Below the pieces are notes generated by a model. That model was not told where the DNA came from, did not search any database, and was given only the letters and a program-made list of their open reading frames with translations. Shown piece by piece: positions 1-9,540 of a DNA stretch of 44,197 nucleotides; the first letter of the stretch is position 1; every line of letters begins with the position of its first letter. The DNA is from Geothermovivens sp964644845. GTDB lineage: Bacteria; Zhuqueibacterota; Zhuqueibacteria; Oleimicrobiales; Geothermoviventaceae. Both the position numbers and the translations under genes were made by a program. The stretch is from positions 1-44,197 of the forward strand of contig CAZXXS010000108.1 in the NCBI GenBank assembly GCA_964644845.1, read 5' to 3'.

Positions 1-1
1 C

Positions 2-82
2 TCCAAAATTGAAGAGGAGTTCTCACGAATTCGCGGCGTACGCAAAGTCATCAACAACCTGCGCATCGAGCCGTACTTCTAA
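2..82 (+). CDS. C-terminal end of a BON-domain protein (partial)
   Basis: The frame is open from base 2 and ends at TAA 80-82, giving the last 26 residues of a protein whose start lies outside the window. The tail contains a 'RGVRKVINNLRIEP' pattern, which matches the last strand of BON (OsmY/nodulation) domains, where a conserved Gly-Val precedes V-x-N-x-L. BON domains usually bind phospholipid or sit in periplasmic and secretin-like proteins. A strong terminator follows about 50 bases later. The family assignment rests on a very short segment. Confidence 0.5.
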   Translation, partial: SKIEEEFSRIRGVRKVINNLRIEPYF

Positions 83-133
83 GAGCAATTCTGATCACGG
101 TCGCGTCTTCATTGAACATCCCCAAGCAGGGCC

Positions 134-170
134 CCCGGCGGGGGGAGACTACCTTCCCCCGCCGGGTTTT
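134..170 (+). terminator. Rho-independent terminator of the BON-domain gene
   Basis: An 11-bp perfect GC stem (134-144 with 156-166) closes an 11-nt loop and is followed by TTTT at 167-170. It lies 51 bases downstream of the stop codon at 80-82 on the same strand. Confidence 0.8.
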
Positions 171-503
171 GCACGGCACAAAGTACAGTGAGCGACTGGT
201 TGATGTGGAGGTCAGTTGCGTGAGGAATTGGTGGGAGAATCGCTGGCTCCGGTCACGGCACGTCCAACCGAGGCATTTCCCTTCGCCATGAGTCACTCGA
301 CGGAGCAACATGTAGAGCAAAGGGGGGAGCAGTTCCAGCAGGGACACAGAAGACCGGGACTTACACGGAAGACGGTCCGATTTCGCTATCGGCGGCTTCA
401 GAGCAGCACCCGCCACAGGAAACCATGCGAACACCGCAGTTGTGCCCCCTTTACGCAGCAGCACAGCCAGAAAACGTGGCGGGAGGTCGTCACGCCACCA
501 GCT
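171..503. other. Intergenic region with no recognisable gene
   Basis: These 333 bases lie between the plus-strand terminator and the stop codon of the minus-strand GH-like gene. Open frames here are short or run into the neighbouring gene in the wrong frame, and none resembles a protein I know. I see no tRNA, CRISPR or clear terminator for the minus-strand operon. Confidence 0.5.
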
Positions 504-3059
504 TTACTTACGGCGGAGACTCACCTCCACCCACTCACCCTGGTTTTCGTAAGTCAGGTAAGTCAAAGCACGAGACTCGTCGCGGTAGAGGACAATGTCG
601 ATCGGCTGTGCCGTGGAAACCAGTCTGGCCGAAGCGCTCCTGTAGTTGGTAGGCAGACGAAGCACCGTTTTGCAGAGCACACCTTGCGGTCCTCGACTCA
701 GGAAGCGCACCCCGGAATGCCCCACGGAGAAGTCCTTCACACGAGAAGCGGAAACCAAAATTTGCGGTCGGCTGCCGACACGCGACACATCCAGTGCGAA
801 GACGACTTTCCCCGGCGTCAGTACCAGTTTCTCCCGAACGGGCACACGACCGTCGAGAAGATCCAGGAATCCACCGTGCCAAACCTTCGGCGTGCGTAAC
901 AGCGCATCGTGAGGCGAAGCAGCAATCAGGTACACGCCACGTCGCAAAGCCAGGTAACCCTTGCGGTCGATCTTGCAACCCGCGACCTGCTGGCACAGCA
1001 GCGAGACGTGTTTCAACACAAGCTCGCCGCCATCCGCACGCCGAGAAAGCGCAGCTGGGCTCATTTCCCGTACGCTCACCCAGCCCTTGCCTACCTGCTG
1101 CGGCTCCACTGTAGGCTTCAGATCCAGTTCCGTAAGCAAGGCCCGTGCCGGGGTACTGGCTCCCTCTCTCCTCCACCAAGAATCAGCGTTGTCGAAAGGA
1201 TCCGGCGGTGTGACGTACAGAAGAAGAGCACCACCCTCACGCACCCACTGCACGAGGGCTGTAACAGCATCCTTCTCAAAAGGTTTGAAAGCCTCAAATG
1301 ACAAGACAAGACACTTGAACCGCGACAGGTACCCCGGATCAGCAAAACGTTCCAGCATGGCCACCTGCACCGGCACACCCGCGTCTAACAGTGGGAGAGC
1401 CAATCCGTAGAAGGATTCCATTTGCGGCGACCAAGGGCTGCCACGTTCGAGCATCGCGGCGTCGCTGAAAACAACACCCACACCAGACGGCCCACTTTGC
1501 CAGTGTACAGCTTCCGGAGGGACGGCCTCCATCCGCCGAAGCGCATCGGCAACCACCAGAAGCTCAGTTGCGTACTCCCGTGGAATGGGTTGTTTAGCGC
1601 CACCGGGTAGTCCTGCCAGTTTGCGGTTCCTGTACCTGTAAATTTCCCCCTCCAGATTCGGCGATCCCGCCCTGCGAATGACCGCAGCAACGGAATCCGG
1701 GTAAAGAGCCAGGTAACGACGCCAGCTTGCCACTGAATCCGCCGGCACGGTTTTCCGGACGTCCGCAATTTCCTTCCGCGCTTTCGCGAGGATCCGCAGA
1801 AATTCCTCCGCCGTAAGCTTGAGAGCCTGCCGCGCGTACTCCCGTTCCAGAACGCGGTCGGGCCAGGGCATGATCTCGTAGCCTCTCACTTCGGGGTGAA
1901 GCAACGCGGCCACCAGTGTTTCTTGATAGTTGCGCCTGTAATCCCCCCAGTCGTGGCCCGGATCGTCCTCCACAGGATCCGCCAGGAACCACAAACTTCT
2001 ACCGGTACCGACCACCATGTTTTTGACACTGCTGTACTCCAGAAAAGCCAGGTCAAACACGCGTTCGCGCCGCAAACCTCGGTACGTCACCGGTGTACGA
2101 GCTGTACCCGTCCAGACCTGGGCAACGACGCCATCACAGGTCGACAAACGTAGGTACTGCGTCTCCGGACTCACGATGCCCCAGTGTGCGTAGTTCAAAG
2201 GGCTGTGAGTAGCCACAATCCGCCTGACCTGCCCACCGTGATCCTTGACGTAGTCTCTGATGTCTTCGAACAACACACGGACAATCTTCAGGTAGAGTTT
2301 CTGCTTCAACCGAGCAGCATCCAGCCAGGTCTGCGGCGAGGAAGCGGGGTCTTGCCACGGCCGCCCGTACACCTCCTCCCAGGCCTTTTTGAAAGCAGGA
2401 GAGTAACCGGCCCGTGCCCAAAATTCCGGTTCTTCCAGACACACGCCCTCGGCACCAGCGTCGACGGCTGCGCGCACGTTAACCCGGAGGAACTCCGTGA
2501 AAGCTGGAGTGGGTACCATGTAGAACACGTCCCCACGGGAGCTGTGGGCAAGCCGCTCGCCCTGGCGATCGACCTGGATGTCCCCCCAGTGCCTGTGCCC
2601 GTCGTGATTGCCGTCAACCCTGTACCAGTCACCACGCACAAAATGATCTCGATCACCCCGTCCCACAGCAAGCATGGTGTACGTACGGTACCCCTGTGCC
2701 TGCCAGGACACGAATCGCGGACGGTACCCGGTAGTGTCCGTGCCCATGTAAACCATGGCCACGTCGGCCTGCAGATCAAGAGTTGGCCGCCAGGCCGGGG
2801 CCACCTGAAAGCTTGTACGCTCACCCGGTGGCACAGGGATCTGCCCGAGAGGTTCCGCCGGTTTTCTCTCGCACGACGAGAAAAACATCCCAGCAGAAAG
2901 TACAGTCATCAGCACGACAACCGCAGGCCACCAGACACACTGGTTCCACACTGGCCGGTCGTACCCAAGAGCTGCTCTCCAGTCTCCTGTCCAGTCCCTC
3001 GTTCTCCTTCGGAATCGGACTCCCTTTGCCCATTCCAGCATCTTTCTGCCAGACTTCAC
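504..3059 (-). CDS. Membrane-anchored glycoside-hydrolase-like protein, 851 aa
   Basis: The protein starts with a basic segment of about 43 residues. A hydrophobic segment (about 44-62) follows, ending in Ser-Ser-Cys, so it is either a signal anchor or an atypical lipobox. The next 400 residues read like a TIM-barrel hydrolase; an acidic 'VCLEEPEFW' stretch near residue 210 is a candidate catalytic strand end. The later part ('VVFSDAAMLERG', 'LVLSFEAFKP', 'VREGGALLLYV') resembles the class I amidotransferase-like domain that follows the barrel in GH42-type enzymes. I cannot name a family. The GTG start at 3059 overlaps the larE stop as GTGA and has GGGAGGGG just upstream, so its translation is probably coupled to larE. 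It most likely acts outside the cytoplasmic membrane on a polysaccharide. Confidence 0.7.
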   Translation of the reverse strand: MKSGRKMLEWAKGVRFRRRTRDWTGDWRAALGYDRPVWNQCVWWPAVVVLMTVLSAGMFFSSCERKPAEPLGQIPVPPGERTSFQVAPAWRPTLDLQADVAMVYMGTDTTGYRPRFVSWQAQGYRTYTMLAVGRGDRDHFVRGDWYRVDGNHDGHRHWGDIQVDRQGERLAHSSRGDVFYMVPTPAFTEFLRVNVRAAVDAGAEGVCLEEPEFWARAGYSPAFKKAWEEVYGRPWQDPASSPQTWLDAARLKQKLYLKIVRVLFEDIRDYVKDHGGQVRRIVATHSPLNYAHWGIVSPETQYLRLSTCDGVVAQVWTGTARTPVTYRGLRRERVFDLAFLEYSSVKNMVVGTGRSLWFLADPVEDDPGHDWGDYRRNYQETLVAALLHPEVRGYEIMPWPDRVLEREYARQALKLTAEEFLRILAKARKEIADVRKTVPADSVASWRRYLALYPDSVAAVIRRAGSPNLEGEIYRYRNRKLAGLPGGAKQPIPREYATELLVVADALRRMEAVPPEAVHWQSGPSGVGVVFSDAAMLERGSPWSPQMESFYGLALPLLDAGVPVQVAMLERFADPGYLSRFKCLVLSFEAFKPFEKDAVTALVQWVREGGALLLYVTPPDPFDNADSWWRREGASTPARALLTELDLKPTVEPQQVGKGWVSVREMSPAALSRRADGGELVLKHVSLLCQQVAGCKIDRKGYLALRRGVYLIAASPHDALLRTPKVWHGGFLDLLDGRVPVREKLVLTPGKVVFALDVSRVGSRPQILVSASRVKDFSVGHSGVRFLSRGPQGVLCKTVLRLPTNYRSASARLVSTAQPIDIVLYRDESRALTYLTYENQGEWVEVSLRRK

Positions 3060-3922
3060 GACCCCTCCCGTTCCAACTCGAGGTCCGTCTTCTCGGGTTC
3101 ATTCGGACGGTATCCCATCAGGTCAAGGCACACGTGCCGAAACCCAGCACTTTGAATCCTCCGGGCAACTTCTCGACGAAAGTTGGCCTCGGCAAACCGG
3201 GCAAACACTTTTACCTCCACTTCCAAGCGAGCAAGCTCGCCGTGGTCTCTCACCCGAAACACACCTGGCAGTAAGTCCGCCACTGCCGTTTCAGCGCGCT
3301 CGATTCTGCGAAGGCGCTCCACCGTAATCTCTTGGTTGAAAGGAATCCGCGTCGCCAAACAAGCATTCGACGGTTTACTCCAGGTTGACAAACCAAGAGT
3401 CCGCGAAAGCTCGCGGATTTCGCTCTTCGTCAGACCCACCTCCGCCAGCGGACTCCGAATGCCCAACTCCTTCAGAGCCTTCCGCCCCGGGCGCACCTGA
3501 CGCAGGTCGTCGGCGTTCGTGCCGTCTGCAACCCAGCGAATCCCTTCCTTCTCCGCCGCTTCCTTTACCGCCCCAAACAGAAAGCGTTTGCAGTGGTAGC
3601 AGCGGTCCGGCGGGTTCTTCCGAAATCCTTCAACCCACAACGGATCCAGCTGCAAGATCCGCAGGCGCGCTCCCAGACGCCCGGCCAATTGCTGAGCTTC
3701 CTGAATCTCCCAACGCGGCATCATGGGCGCGTCGATCAAAATCGCCAAAGCCCTGTCGCCAAGCTCTTGCACAGCCACTGCCAGCAGAAACGTGCTGTCG
3801 ACCCCGCCGCTGAACCCCACTACCACCGCGCCCATCTCGCGCAGCACACGCCGGAGCGCTTCCAATTTGGCCCTTGCCGAAGCGACCGAGAACTGGCCCA
3901 CCTCTTTTGCCCGTTTTGTCAC
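3056..3922 (-). CDS. larE: LarE-type ATP-dependent sulfur transferase (nickel-pincer cofactor), 288 aa
   Basis: LarE adenylates and thiolates pyridinium dicarboxylate carboxylates during synthesis of the nickel-pincer nucleotide cofactor of lactate racemase-like enzymes. The PP-loop 'GFSGGVDS' lies about 30 residues in, and the family tail 'RHVCLDLMGYR' is present. Two extra cysteines in 'RCYHCKRF' plus the one in 'NACLATRIP' form the three-cysteine set of cluster-binding LarE proteins. Those proteins carry a [4Fe-4S] cluster and need not sacrifice a cysteine as the Lactobacillus enzyme does. The start is GTG 3922, which overlaps the upstream stop as GTGA. A longer reading to 4129 would run through the upstream gene in another frame and looks non-coding. 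No larB, larC or larA is in the window. Confidence 0.88.
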   Translation of the reverse strand: MTKRAKEVGQFSVASARAKLEALRRVLREMGAVVVGFSGGVDSTFLLAVAVQELGDRALAILIDAPMMPRWEIQEAQQLAGRLGARLRILQLDPLWVEGFRKNPPDRCYHCKRFLFGAVKEAAEKEGIRWVADGTNADDLRQVRPGRKALKELGIRSPLAEVGLTKSEIRELSRTLGLSTWSKPSNACLATRIPFNQEITVERLRRIERAETAVADLLPGVFRVRDHGELARLEVEVKVFARFAEANFRREVARRIQSAGFRHVCLDLMGYRPNEPEKTDLELEREGS

Positions 3923-5799
3923 TTCAACCGCGTGATCTTGCCACCGATGAACTGGAGAATGTTCACCTCCAGATTCACCCTGTGGCCTCCCTTGAACGTC
4001 GTTTCTCCCCGGATTCCCGGCACGTGCTCCATCTGTTCGAGACGGTCTTTCAGTTCGTCCCGGGTGGAGGCCCCTTCTCGAATGGCTTTCAAAAAGAGAT
4101 TCATGGCATCGTAGCCGTACGCAGCCCACCGATCGGGACTGGCGTGCATCACCACACGGAAATCGTCCCGGAACTTCAGAAAGACCGGGTCGGTCTCGTC
4201 CAGAAACCAGTCCGACACAAATACCAGGCCGTCGACGTAGCGCTTGTTCTTCCGCAATTCTTCCGGAGCGTACCAGTACGCGCCGCCCAGCGGATGTGCA
4301 CGAATGTTGTAGTAGGCAAACTGGGAAGCGACGTAGGGAATATCCTCGGTGTAGACCGGAAAAAACATCGCGTCGATGCCCAGTACCGGCACGTCTTCGT
4401 CGTCCACAAGGTTGGTTGGGTCACCGGGGTTGGCCTTAGCCTTCAGCGAGTCGTTCAACGCTTTCCACACGGCTTCGACTTCTTCTTTGGGCACAACGAC
4501 CAACGTCGTGTCGGCGGCCTTCAAGGTGTCCGCGATGAACCGCAAGAAGCCCAACCTGCGAATCACCTTGAACTGGCGGCTAAGGTCCTGTGCGCTGTCG
4601 TAGTACCAGGCCTGGGCTACGATGCTGCCGCCCAGTTCGTCCACACGTTCTGTGAACGCGTCCGTGATCTGTCTGCCGTACTCGTCGGCAGGGGCAAGGG
4701 TAGCGAAGGTTCGGTGGCCAAGCTCGTTGTACGCGTAGTCCGCCAGAACCTGACCACGACGCTCCAGATCGGCATTCAGCTGGAAAACGTAGTTGCCGAC
4801 CGAAGCAACACCTGTGAGACTGCTCGCAGGTACAAGGAGAGGCAAATGGTGCGCAGAGGTGATGGCCCCAATCGCGATGCTCTTGTCGCCCTCCAGCTCA
4901 CCAATGACACCCACGATTCGGTCGTCCACCACCATGTCCTGCGCAGCCTGAATGGCTCGAAGTAAGCTGCTCTCGGAATCACGAACCACCAGATCAAGCC
5001 GAAGTCCCTCAGGCTTGTTCCGCTTGAGAGCAAACTCGATTCCGCGCAAAAGGCTCTTACCCTGTTCCGCGTAGTAACCGCTCAGTGGCAGGATCACGCC
5101 AATTCGCAAATTGCCGCGCTGAAGCTGGCGTGCAATGGCTACCAGTTCCTCCGCCCGCCTTCGCACGCGCTGGACCTCGGTGTTCCCTGCCAGATCCTGC
5201 CCCCGGCGAATCACCTCGGAGAGGGCACCGTGTTGCAGCGCCACTTCCACTTCGGCCAATTCCAGGTAGGAAGCAGCCCGATCATCGCGGATGCGACGCA
5301 AAATCTTTTGCAACACCGACGGTTCCAGCTGCCCGACCAGGCCAACGAGTGTTCGGAACGCCGCTCGCTGCAGAACCGAATCCTTTGCGGTTGCCGCTGT
5401 TTCTGCCAGAATCGGCACTGCCTCGCGGTTGCGCCCCTTCTTGACGTAGCAACCAGCAACAATGTAGCGCGCGTAAGGCACGTACCGACTTTCAGGAAAG
5501 GTTTTGAGGAGACTCTGGGCCGCGCGAACAGCATCGTCGCATCGGTTCAGGCGGTAGTAGGCTTTGGCCAGAAGTACAAGAGAAACCGACGACCGCTGGT
5601 GCAGAGGTCTCGTCGCGGCTAACTCGCCCAGAATCTGGGCCGCCTGTTCGACTTGCCCATTCTTGAAGAGCTCGACAGCCTTCTTGAACTGCGCCTCAGC
5701 TGTGGGGTTGTACTGAACCGCAGACTGGGCTCGAGCCGTGAGTCCCAAGCCCAGGCTCAGGACCAGCACCCAAACGCCCACTCGCAAGCTACGTTTCAA
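3919..5799 (-). CDS. Exported TPR plus periplasmic-binding-fold (LppC/LivJ-like) protein, 626 aa
   Basis: A signal peptide (about 1-24, ending in Ala-Arg-Ala) leads into TPR-like helical repeats up to about residue 220 (for example 'AVELFKNGQVEQAAQIL'). A type I periplasmic-binding fold follows ('RIGVILPLSGYYAEQGKSLL', 'VVGVIGELEGDKS'-like segments, 'PLLVPASSLTG', 'FATLAPADEYGRQ'). This layout resembles LppC/LpoA-like penicillin-binding-protein activators and branched-chain amino-acid receptors. The start is TTG 5799, preceded by AAGGGAGAG. It is the first gene of a coupled run with larE and the GH-like gene. The ligand is unknown; it could be a peptidoglycan synthase activator or a solute receptor. 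Confidence 0.75.
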   Translation of the reverse strand: MKRSLRVGVWVLVLSLGLGLTARAQSAVQYNPTAEAQFKKAVELFKNGQVEQAAQILGELAATRPLHQRSSVSLVLLAKAYYRLNRCDDAVRAAQSLLKTFPESRYVPYARYIVAGCYVKKGRNREAVPILAETAATAKDSVLQRAAFRTLVGLVGQLEPSVLQKILRRIRDDRAASYLELAEVEVALQHGALSEVIRRGQDLAGNTEVQRVRRRAEELVAIARQLQRGNLRIGVILPLSGYYAEQGKSLLRGIEFALKRNKPEGLRLDLVVRDSESSLLRAIQAAQDMVVDDRIVGVIGELEGDKSIAIGAITSAHHLPLLVPASSLTGVASVGNYVFQLNADLERRGQVLADYAYNELGHRTFATLAPADEYGRQITDAFTERVDELGGSIVAQAWYYDSAQDLSRQFKVIRRLGFLRFIADTLKAADTTLVVVPKEEVEAVWKALNDSLKAKANPGDPTNLVDDEDVPVLGIDAMFFPVYTEDIPYVASQFAYYNIRAHPLGGAYWYAPEELRKNKRYVDGLVFVSDWFLDETDPVFLKFRDDFRVVMHASPDRWAAYGYDAMNLFLKAIREGASTRDELKDRLEQMEHVPGIRGETTFKGGHRVNLEVNILQFIGGKITRLK

Positions 5800-6038
5800 A
5801 GTGCACTCTCCCTTGGTTCTTCACCTTTGCCAGCGAGTCTCTCCGCTGCTCTTTCGTCTCCGACCAGTCGCTCAGCGAGAACACCGCCCCACAGTCAGAA
5901 CGGCTACGACGGCGACCTGCGTGCATGCTCGCCACGCCACCGCTTTCCGACAACCCTGCGGACCTGCAGCCGTTACTCACCGACCATGCCTTGCAGAACT
6001 GTCCTCCAATCGTCCAGCCTCGTCGAGCCTGGACACAC

Positions 6039-7871
6039 CTACTCCACCGTCACACTCTTGGCCAAATTCCGAGGCTGATCTACGTTGCAACCGCGCAGCA
6101 CCGCCACGTGGTACGCCAGCAGCTGCAGCGGCACAATCGAGACCACCGGGTTCAAGTAGGGCGGTGTTTCCGGAACGTAGAGAACGTGATCCACGTAACG
6201 GCGAATCTCCGTGTCACCCTCCGTAGCCACAGCAATCACACGCCCCCGACGCGCCTTAACTTCCTGGATGTTGCTCAGGATCTTGTCGTACGTAGCATCG
6301 TGCGTCGCGATGAACACTACCGGCATGTTCTCGTCGATCAGGGCGATGGGCCCGTGTTTCATCTCAGCAGCCGGGTACCCTTCAGCGTGGATGTAGCTGA
6401 TTTCCTTCAGCTTCAGCGCTCCTTCCAGGGCTACAGGGAAGTTGTAGCCGCGACCGAGGTAGAGAAAATTGTGAGCGTCTTTGTACTGCTCAGCGATCTC
6501 CCGCACTGCAGCACTGGTCTGCAATGCCGCTTCCACTTTGTCGGGCAGAGCTTGGAGTTCAGCTACCATTTCGCGCCCCTGCGCCGCCGACAGGCTCCGC
6601 ATCCGACTAAGCAAGAGAGTAAGCAGCGTCAACACGGTCACCTGACTGGTAAACGCTTTGGTGGAAGCCACGCCGATTTCCGGTCCGGCATGCAGGTAAA
6701 TGCCAGCATCGGTTTCGCGTGCGATGGACGATCCAACCACGTTGCAGATGCCAAAGACCTTTGCTCCCTTACGCTTGGCCTCCCGCACAGCAGCCAAGGT
6801 GTCGGCCGTTTCGCCGCTTTGGCTGATCACGATCACCACCGTGTCCCGGTCAATTACCGGGTCACGGTAGCGAAACTCGGAGGCGTACTCCACCTCAACC
6901 GGCGTTCGCACAAACTCTTCAATCAAGTACTCGCCAATCAAGGCTGCGTGCCAAGAAGTGCCGCATGCCGTAAGCAAAATGCGCCTTGCGTACAGCAGCG
7001 AAGGAATCTCGTGCTGAATCCCGCCGAGCTTCGCTGTACCTTCCTCCGGAAGCAGTCGACCGCGCATCGAGTCGCGAATCGTTTGCGGCTGTTCCATGAT
7101 CTCCTTGAGCATGTAATGCTCGTAGCCGCCTTTCTCGATGCGCCCGAGGTCGAAAGCCAGACGCTCAACCTTCTTTTCTACCTGCTCATCCCGAAAGGTC
7201 TTGATCAAAATCCCGTCGCGTCGGATGACCGCCACTTCATCGTCATCCAGGTAAGTTACGTCGCGCGTGTACGGCACTAAGGCTGTTGGATCGGAAGCGA
7301 CGAAGTACTCGCCCTTCCCGAGTCCGATCACGAGCGGACTGCCACGACGTGCGGCCAGCAGCACGTCCGGCTCCCGACGCGACACTACCGCGAGGCCGAA
7401 TGTTCCCTCCACCTGCAACAGCGCTGCTCGCAACGCCTGCTCCAGCGAACCGTTGTTCCGGTAGTGCTCTTCGATCAGGTGTGCCAGCACCTCGGTGTCC
7501 GTCTCGGTCGCGAAGCGGTGCCCTTTAGTTACCAGCTCGGCCTTCAGCGCAGCGTAGTTCTCCACGATGCCGTTGTGAATGACAGCCAGCTCACCCTTGC
7601 AGTCCACGTGCGGGTGCGCGTTCAGGTCATTCGGCTCGCCGTGGGTTGCCCACCGTGTGTGTCCGATTCCCAGAGTGCCCTGCAGATCACGGTCGGCCAC
7701 GTACGCCGCCAAATCAGCAATCTTACCCGCCTTCTTCTCCACGAGGATGCGGTCACCGGCCACAACAGCCAGCCCCGCCGAATCGTAGCCACGGTATTCC
7801 AGCCTTCGAAGGCCGTCGAGCAGAATGGGTACGGCCTCACGCGTCCCGATGTACCCCACGATTCCGCACAT
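6039..7871 (-). CDS. glmS: Glutamine--fructose-6-phosphate aminotransferase
   Basis: This cytoplasmic enzyme makes glucosamine-6-phosphate from fructose-6-phosphate and glutamine, the first step toward UDP-GlcNAc. The protein begins MCGIVGYIG with the catalytic Cys2 of the class II glutamine amidotransferase domain. 'GHTRWATHG' follows near residue 75, then two SIS sugar-isomerase domains ('SQSGETADTLAA', 'HAGPEIGVASTKAFTSQ'). It ends in the family signature 'NLAKSVTVE'. The length of 610 aa is normal. CAGGAGG lies 6 bases before the ATG. It is 123 bases downstream of guaA on the same strand. No glmS ribozyme is evident in that gap. Confidence 0.97.
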   Translation of the reverse strand: MCGIVGYIGTREAVPILLDGLRRLEYRGYDSAGLAVVAGDRILVEKKAGKIADLAAYVADRDLQGTLGIGHTRWATHGEPNDLNAHPHVDCKGELAVIHNGIVENYAALKAELVTKGHRFATETDTEVLAHLIEEHYRNNGSLEQALRAALLQVEGTFGLAVVSRREPDVLLAARRGSPLVIGLGKGEYFVASDPTALVPYTRDVTYLDDDEVAVIRRDGILIKTFRDEQVEKKVERLAFDLGRIEKGGYEHYMLKEIMEQPQTIRDSMRGRLLPEEGTAKLGGIQHEIPSLLYARRILLTACGTSWHAALIGEYLIEEFVRTPVEVEYASEFRYRDPVIDRDTVVIVISQSGETADTLAAVREAKRKGAKVFGICNVVGSSIARETDAGIYLHAGPEIGVASTKAFTSQVTVLTLLTLLLSRMRSLSAAQGREMVAELQALPDKVEAALQTSAAVREIAEQYKDAHNFLYLGRGYNFPVALEGALKLKEISYIHAEGYPAAEMKHGPIALIDENMPVVFIATHDATYDKILSNIQEVKARRGRVIAVATEGDTEIRRYVDHVLYVPETPPYLNPVVSIVPLQLLAYHVAVLRGCNVDQPRNLAKSVTVE

Positions 7872-7994
7872 GTGGTACCTCCTGGTTTACCCCCGTCGCA
7901 GCGGTTGGCAGTCGGCAGGTAGCGGCCGGGAGGGCAGGGAGAAGGTTCGCTACTGTGAGCGACGGCCACAAGGGGCACCGGACAGACTGTCTGG

Positions 7995-9536
7995 TCACTC
8001 CCACTCAATGGTGCTGGGCGGCTTAGAGCTGATGTCGTACGCCACGCGGTTCACACCAGCGACTTCGTTGATGATCCGGTTCGAAACACGCGCCAGAAAG
8101 TCATGCGGCAGCTGGGCCCAATCCGCCGTCATGCCGTCCTGACTGGTAACGGCTCGCAGAACCACAGCATTCTCGTAAGTACGCTCGTCGCCCATCACGC
8201 CCACCGACTTCACAGGCAGCAGCACAGCAAAGGCCTGCCACACTCGGTCGTACAACCCCGCCTGCCTCAGCTCGTCGATGAAAATCTTGTCCGCTTTCTG
8301 AAGAACAGCAACGCGTTCCGGCGTAACCTCGCCGAGGATTCGCACAGCCAGCCCCGGTCCAGGGAACGGGTGCCTGCCAATCAGCCAGTCCGGCAGACCG
8401 AGTTCACGCCCCACTTTGCGCACTTCGTCCTTGAACAGCTCCCGCAACGGCTCGATCAGTTCAAACCCCATTTTCTCGGGCAAACCGCCAACATTGTGGT
8501 GGGTCTTGATCGTTGCACTCGGACCTCGGGTAGAAACGCTCTCAATCACGTCCGGGTAAAGCGTGCCCTGCACGAGGAAACGAATCTGCCCCAGTTTCCT
8601 CGCCTCCTCCTCGAACACGCGAATGAAGGTCTCGCCGATGATCTTACGCTTGCGTTCCGGGTCAGTAACACCTCGCAAGGCGTCCAGAAAACGCCTACGG
8701 GCATCCACAAAGCGGAAATCGAAGTCGAAGTCCCCCTCAAAGACCTTGCGGACCTCCTCCGCTTCTCCCGCGCGCAGCAGACCCGTATCTACAAAAACCG
8801 CTGTCAGGTTTCGACCCACAGCTCGAGAAACAAGCACAGCCGCAACCGACGAATCCACGCCGCCGCTGAGCGCGCACAACACGCGTTCACCGCCAACTCT
8901 GGAGCGAATTGCTTCCACCGCGGTCTCAATAAACGAACGCGGATTCCACAATCCGCGACAACCGCAGATGCGAAATGCGAAGTTCTTGAGGATTTCGGCC
9001 CCGAGAGGGGTGTGCACCACTTCCGGGTGAAACTGGACGCCGAAAATCCGTTTCTCAGTGTGCTCAACACTCGCCACAGGCGAGTTGTCTGTGCGGGCCA
9101 CAACCCGAAAGCCCGCGGGCAGTTGCTCCACACGATCGCCGTGACTCATCCAGACGGTCAACTCACGGGGCAGTCCTGCGAAGAGCGGGCTGTCGGCGTC
9201 CACTCGCAGCTCCGCACGTCCGTACTCGCGGCGGGTCGCTTTTTCCACTTTCCCACCCAGCAAGTGGGTAATCAGCTGAAGCCCGTAGCAAATTCCGAGC
9301 ACCGGCACACCGAGTTCCAGAACGCCAGGGTCGGGGATTGGGGCTTCGGGTTCGTAGACGCTCGCTGGCCCGCCAGACAAAACGATGCCCCTCGGGTGGA
9401 GCTTCCGGACCTCGTCAAGGGGTGTGTCGTAAGGACGAATTTCGGAGTACACCCCAAGCTCTCGAATGCGACGAGCGATGAGCTGCGTGTACTGCGAACC
9501 GAAATCGAGAACAAGAATGGTTTCTTCGTGCGTCAT
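7995..9536 (-). CDS. guaA: GMP synthase (glutamine-hydrolysing)
   Basis: It converts XMP to GMP with ATP and glutamine in the cytoplasm. The amidotransferase domain has the nucleophile elbow 'GICYGLQL' near residue 85 and 'GVQFHPEV' near 170. The ATP-pyrophosphatase motif 'ALSGGVDSS' is near residue 225. The C-terminal dimerisation domain ends in the invariant 'PPSTIEWE'. At 513 aa it has the usual length. It begins 4 bases after surE, so the two are very likely co-transcribed. A short dyad (7977-7995) overlaps its stop codon but has no T-run. Confidence 0.97.
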   Translation of the reverse strand: MTHEETILVLDFGSQYTQLIARRIRELGVYSEIRPYDTPLDEVRKLHPRGIVLSGGPASVYEPEAPIPDPGVLELGVPVLGICYGLQLITHLLGGKVEKATRREYGRAELRVDADSPLFAGLPRELTVWMSHGDRVEQLPAGFRVVARTDNSPVASVEHTEKRIFGVQFHPEVVHTPLGAEILKNFAFRICGCRGLWNPRSFIETAVEAIRSRVGGERVLCALSGGVDSSVAAVLVSRAVGRNLTAVFVDTGLLRAGEAEEVRKVFEGDFDFDFRFVDARRRFLDALRGVTDPERKRKIIGETFIRVFEEEARKLGQIRFLVQGTLYPDVIESVSTRGPSATIKTHHNVGGLPEKMGFELIEPLRELFKDEVRKVGRELGLPDWLIGRHPFPGPGLAVRILGEVTPERVAVLQKADKIFIDELRQAGLYDRVWQAFAVLLPVKSVGVMGDERTYENAVVLRAVTSQDGMTADWAQLPHDFLARVSNRIINEVAGVNRVAYDISSKPPSTIEWE

Positions 9537-9540
9537 TCGA

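Noticed and set aside
3923..4129. 67-residue N-terminal extension of LarE
   Set aside because: It overlaps the end of the upstream gene, is low-complexity and Arg/Gly-rich, and the GTG at 3922 gives normal family length.
6012..6034. Hairpin just after the glmS stop as a terminator
   Set aside because: The 6-bp stem with an 11-nt centre is not followed by T residues on the minus strand.
7872..7994. glmS ribozyme upstream of glmS
   Set aside because: The gap is only 123 bases, the conserved ribozyme core is not visible, and a normal ribosome binding site is present.
7977..7995. Dyad at the guaA stop as a terminator
   Set aside because: It is an imperfect 8-bp stem with no T-run after it on the minus strand.
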